DNA from: JBNAVY01 sp049700195
GTDB lineage: Bacteria; Bacillota; Thermoanaerobacteria; Thermoanaerobacterales; Thermoanaerobacteraceae
Length of the DNA: 64,000 nt
Assembly (NCBI GenBank): GCA_049700195.1
Contig: JBNAVY010000007.1
Location: 1 to 64,000, forward strand
Reading direction: 5' to 3'
The position numbers and the translations under genes are program-made. Numbering within the stretch: position 1 is the first letter of the stretch; each line of letters opens with the position of its first letter. Positions 60,748 to 64,000 of the stretch are shown in pieces. The notes beneath the pieces are model-generated. The model did no database searches and was not told the DNA's origin. It was given only the letters and a program-made list of their open reading frames with translations.

Positions 60748-61437
60748 TTATAATATATACTTAACTTCTTCAAAATCTTTTTGAAATAATTCTGCAGCAT
60801 CTTTTATAGCAAAGGTTGTAGGTGTATTACCTGATGTTTTAAGTTTTTTTAAATTTTTCTCAAGTTCCAATATATTTGATGTAAAATTACTGATAATTTC
60901 AGTATGTTTATGTCCTTCACCAGGGAAAGCCAAAATAGCTATCTCATTTTTCCCTCTTCTTTCTTTTATGCTTTTTAAAAGTTCTAATACGCTTAATTTT
61001 GCATTCTCTAACTTGTTTTTCATACTTTGGCTTACATCTATTAGAATAACGCATTTTAAAAAAATATCTTCAGATAATTTTTCAATATAATCTACAATTT
61101 GTATTCTAATAAATGGATTTAATTCATTTAAATCTTTCCCTAGTATATTTTTTAGCTCTATATTAATTGTATCCTGTAAAGTTTTGTTAATTGTTTTCTG
61201 TGTAACCATAGTCATAGAATAGCCTAATTTATCAATTGTAGTTATATCATATGTACCGCCTCCGCTTTTTGCAATATTTACAATCTCATTATATGAAAGA
61301 TTATCACCATCTGATATACCTATAGCACTGACTGTTATCCCTAATTTCCTTACATCTTTTGCAGCATCTGCTGGATTTCCTCCAACATTAGATTTGCCAT
61401 CTGTTATAACTATTATTTGTTTTAGAATCATTGACAT
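60748..61437 (-). CDS. yabS: von Willebrand A-like protein YabS
   Basis: 229 aa. The N-terminal half looks like the second half of a vWA domain (IIVITDGKSNVGGNPADAAKDV...), while the C-terminal half begins a vWA domain with the MIDAS motif DVSQSM and later SGNTPTT. This permuted order is also seen in B. subtilis YabS. Function unknown; it stands between spoIIE and the kinase. Start ATG after GGAGGG. Confidence 0.85.
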   Translation of the reverse strand: MSMILKQIIVITDGKSNVGGNPADAAKDVRKLGITVSAIGISDGDNLSYNEIVNIAKSGGGTYDITTIDKLGYSMTMVTQKTINKTLQDTINIELKNILGKDLNELNPFIRIQIVDYIEKLSEDIFLKCVILIDVSQSMKNKLENAKLSVLELLKSIKERRGKNEIAILAFPGEGHKHTEIISNFTSNILELEKNLKKLKTSGNTPTTFAIKDAAELFQKDFEEVKYIL

Positions 61438-61508
61438 AAAAATCCCTCCACAAAATAGATTTTAAACTTATCTTATCCATAATGTGGAAGGATTATGCAA
61501 TTACAGTA

Positions 61509-63857
61509 TTAATACTTTTTCCATATTTTTGAAACCAGAACTGTCATATCATCTTTGGGTTCATTATTACATTCCTGAAGAATCCCTTTCATTATTAATT
61601 CAGCCATATCTTGTGGATTTCTGGTTGAAATACTCTTTAATAATTTAGAAAAATTATATTCTTTATCTTTTTCAAAACATTCAAGAACACCATCCGTAGT
61701 TAAAATAACAAAATCACCGTCTTTTAATTTTCTCTCATGAATATCAGCATCAATATCTTCTAAAATGCCTATTGGCAATGAACTGGACTCTATAATTTCT
61801 ACATCATTTGCTGTCTTTATAAAAGTAGCTGATGACCCAATTTTTATAAACTCAGCTTCTCCTGTAAACTGATCCAGAAACATTATATCAACTGTTGAAA
61901 ACATTTCTTCTGCAGATCTTAAAGCTAAAATAGAGTTTAGTGTCTGTATTATTAAATGTTTATCAAAACCGGCTTCGATAAACTTTTCAAGTAAAGAAAT
62001 TGTTGTACCACTTTCAGATGCTGCCTTATAGCCAAACCCCATTCCATCGCTTAATGCAGCCATATATTTTCCACCCTCTAATTCCATAAAAGAATAGGAA
62101 TCGCCAGATACTTTATTTTTAGTTTTACTTATTTTACTAATGCCTGTTGATACATTAAATTTTTCCGCTCTTGAAAGTTTTATAGAACAACGACCTTTAT
62201 GATCAATTGAACATATATTGCTTTTTCTTTCATACTTTTCTCCCATTATTTCAGAAATAATGGGTATTATCTTTTTATCACATTCTTTTATAGCATAACA
62301 AGCTTTTTTGTAAATCTTTATATTGATATTTCCATCTCCTGAATCATATATTATTACATCATCTACTGGAGTTCCTCTTTTATCCATTTCAATCATTACT
62401 AATTGTTCTAATTCATCTTTGAAACTAATATCCATACTTATATCTTCTGCCATATTAGAAATAGCATCAGAAATTCCTTTTAATTGATTGGCTATTAATC
62501 CTTTGGCATCTTTTAATCTTTCTCTCCATTGCATATTTATTTTATATATATTTAAATTATATCTTGTTGAATTAATTAACTCAGGAAATTTTATACATTT
62601 TTTATATAGTCTGTTTGTTTCGATTTTCCCATTACCTTCAATAGACTCAACCATTTCAAACATACTTTTATATGTTTGATAAAAATCTTTATCCCAACAT
62701 GTTCTATACATTACACAGTTTGTACATACCTTATTTGCTATTTCCTCAAATAAGTATGATACATCCTTATGATCTAATACTTTATCATTTACTTCTTTGA
62801 AGCTTTTACCAAGTTCATCAAATACTCTTGAATATTCCTTTAATTTATCTGTAACAACTTCTTTTAGCTTTTCATTGTAATTTCTTTCATTAAAAATTTT
62901 ATTTCCTCTGACATATTCATTAAATTTATCTACATACTTTCTTGGCATCGCCATAAAAATTCCTGAGGCTAGAATAACATCATAATAGTTAATAGGGAAA
63001 TTTATAGAAGCAGTTATATAAAAAGCCGTAATCATAACCGCTGTGATAAATCCTAAAATTATACCTATTTTATTTAATTTTTTTAAGCTGCCTGATAAAA
63101 GCCCTGCAAAACTATAAATACCTATAGCAGCAGTAGTTTGCAATGTCGAAAGACTTCCCAATAGTCCAATTGCTGTCCCTACACTTGCCCCTGCCGAGAC
63201 TCCTCCAAAATAAGAACTATATAAAATTATCAAAATTCCAAACGTAATATTTAAGTTAAATCTCCAAATATTTATATGGTTTAATCCTAAAACTACCAGA
63301 CCTAAAAATATAAAAATAGATATAATTTCTTCATTTGATATTATTTTTCTGTTTTTCGTGAGCAAAAAGGATACTGAATTAGCAAATACAAAAACCATCA
63401 ATGCTGAAGTTACAGATTCATAAAAACACATTATAATATCAAAAGTTAAAAATCCATAAGTATAACTAAATAATATACCAGACAAAAAAAGGGAGATAAA
63501 AACACTTAATGAAACTTTAATAATATTCTTTGTCTTTAGTTTAAATAATACCTCAAGTAAAAATACAAGCACAAAAGCTATTATGTATTTTAATATGTTG
63601 ATTCCATTTAAAGTCATAATGCCCGCTAAAATACCTATACCAGCTACTGAATATATTTTTTTATTCATCATAATAACTGAAAAATATGCTATACCAAACG
63701 GAAGTAATGTTTCAAAAATAGTTGCTCTGCCTAAAAAAAATCCTAAAAATGTAAGCATAAATATATTAGGTAAATTCTCAATAAAGTTTTGTTTTATTTC
63801 TTTTTTTTCTTCTTTTTTAAAAATCCTTTTATAAGGTAAAATATTAGTATTTTGCAT
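61509..63857 (-). CDS. spoIIE: Stage II sporulation protein E (membrane PP2C phosphatase)
   Basis: Dephosphorylates SpoIIAA to release sigma-F and helps build the asymmetric septum. About 782 aa. The N-terminal ~330 residues carry about ten membrane helices, then a regulatory region with conserved Cys (NKVCTNCVMYRTCWDKDFY). A C-terminal PP2C domain follows, with ALSDGMGFGYKAASES and the acidic GDFVILTTDGVLE metal residues. An ATG at 63857 and a TTG one codon before are both possible behind GGTGGTGGG. Confidence 0.96.
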   Translation of the reverse strand: MQNTNILPYKRIFKKEEKKEIKQNFIENLPNIFMLTFLGFFLGRATIFETLLPFGIAYFSVIMMNKKIYSVAGIGILAGIMTLNGINILKYIIAFVLVFLLEVLFKLKTKNIIKVSLSVFISLFLSGILFSYTYGFLTFDIIMCFYESVTSALMVFVFANSVSFLLTKNRKIISNEEIISIFIFLGLVVLGLNHINIWRFNLNITFGILIILYSSYFGGVSAGASVGTAIGLLGSLSTLQTTAAIGIYSFAGLLSGSLKKLNKIGIILGFITAVMITAFYITASINFPINYYDVILASGIFMAMPRKYVDKFNEYVRGNKIFNERNYNEKLKEVVTDKLKEYSRVFDELGKSFKEVNDKVLDHKDVSYLFEEIANKVCTNCVMYRTCWDKDFYQTYKSMFEMVESIEGNGKIETNRLYKKCIKFPELINSTRYNLNIYKINMQWRERLKDAKGLIANQLKGISDAISNMAEDISMDISFKDELEQLVMIEMDKRGTPVDDVIIYDSGDGNINIKIYKKACYAIKECDKKIIPIISEIMGEKYERKSNICSIDHKGRCSIKLSRAEKFNVSTGISKISKTKNKVSGDSYSFMELEGGKYMAALSDGMGFGYKAASESGTTISLLEKFIEAGFDKHLIIQTLNSILALRSAEEMFSTVDIMFLDQFTGEAEFIKIGSSATFIKTANDVEIIESSSLPIGILEDIDADIHERKLKDGDFVILTTDGVLECFEKDKEYNFSKLLKSISTRNPQDMAELIMKGILQECNNEPKDDMTVLVSKIWKKY

Positions 63858-63945
63858 CAATACCCACCACCATTAATTTTTACCTTATTATACCATTATG
63901 TTTATTGTATAAATTGTTAATTTATAGTACTTATGTAAATTTTTT

Positions 63946-63952
63946 TTCGACA
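63946..63952 (-). promoter_or_regulatory. Spo0A box upstream of spoIIE
   Basis: TGTCGAA on the minus strand, about 90 bases before the spoIIE start, is an exact 0A-box core. Downstream, TTTACA and TATACA are about 22 bases apart, which would match the known unusual long spacing of the Bacillus spoIIE sigma-A promoter. Inference from pattern. Confidence 0.6.
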
Positions 63953-63964
63953 CTAACTATTAAA

Positions 63965-63998
63965 AAATAATGCTGCATTTAAAAATGCAGCATTATTT
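63965..63998. terminator. Terminator of a gene beyond the right edge
   Basis: A perfect 16-bp stem AAATAATGCTGCATTT around two A. It lies upstream of the spoIIE promoter region and probably ends the next minus-strand gene outside the window. Confidence 0.8.
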
Positions 63999-64000
63999 AT

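Noticed and set aside
1..64000. CRISPR arrays, insertion sequences, prophage or integrase genes
   Set aside because: No regularly spaced repeats, transposase or phage proteins were seen on either strand.

Overview
The window is one contiguous stretch (one 10-N gap at 16023-16032) of a low-G+C, endospore-forming anaerobic Firmicute chromosome. The chromosome is AT-rich with AT-rich intergenic DNA, strong AGGAGG-type ribosome sites, spoIIE/sigH/gerA sporulation and germination genes, and anaerobe-type metabolism (formate-tetrahydrofolate ligase, methylmalonyl-CoA pathway). Gene order resembles Thermoanaerobacterales and other Clostridia. The genus is inference; nothing here fixes it. Almost all genes lie on the minus strand, so the operons read from right to left. 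I see no insertion sequence, prophage, CRISPR array or rRNA.

Left block (1-20.7 kb): the 5' end of tuf, tRNA-Thr, then sigH-yacP-rlmB-mrnC-cysS-cysE behind a T-box leader, gltX, proS, ispF, a lipase-like gene, ispD and the PIN/TRAM gene yacL. After these come a plus-strand DUF1573-type gene, radA, mntH-mntR, and clpC-mcsB-mcsA-ctsR behind a perfect CtsR box. This is the conserved ctsR-to-sigH neighbourhood of Firmicutes, with disA absent from its usual place and a lipase gene and Mn transport genes inserted.

Middle block (20.7-38 kb): a 64-codon small gene behind an SD-masking hairpin, malic enzyme, an EF-G paralogue, ptsI, a membrane GGDEF protein, and a 377-bp spacer that holds a 3' gene remnant. 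Then come a class III aminotransferase, small DUF896 and DUF1614 genes, a CofE-like ligase, and a degenerate amidase-like protein. The folate operon folE-folP-folK-PTPS-sfsA follows, where a PTPS with a CEELHGH motif probably stands in for FolB, and then greA-lysS.

Right block (38-64 kb): a three-gene unit of unclear function (acyl-ACP-reductase-like dehydrogenase, quinate-dehydrogenase-like protein, HTH regulator). Next are a germinant receptor cluster with gerAB divergent from gerAA-gerAC, and a pantothenate uptake and kinase pair (ECF S component plus coaX) behind tandem hairpins resembling the pan RNA motif. A complete split methylmalonyl-CoA mutase / MeaB / epimerase / biotin-dependent carboxyltransferase set lacks a membrane beta subunit. 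fhs is followed by a stand-alone DHPS N-domain-like protein. A PAS histidine kinase precedes the classical spoIIE-yabS-yabT-tilS-hpt-ftsH string, whose spoIIE promoter region carries a Spo0A box.

The pieces most worth following are the AAR-like three-gene cluster, the tandem pan-like leader, the folate variations (PTPS replacement, DHPS loop insertion, detached DHPS N-domain), the beta-less carboxyltransferase complex and the zinc-site-less amidase.
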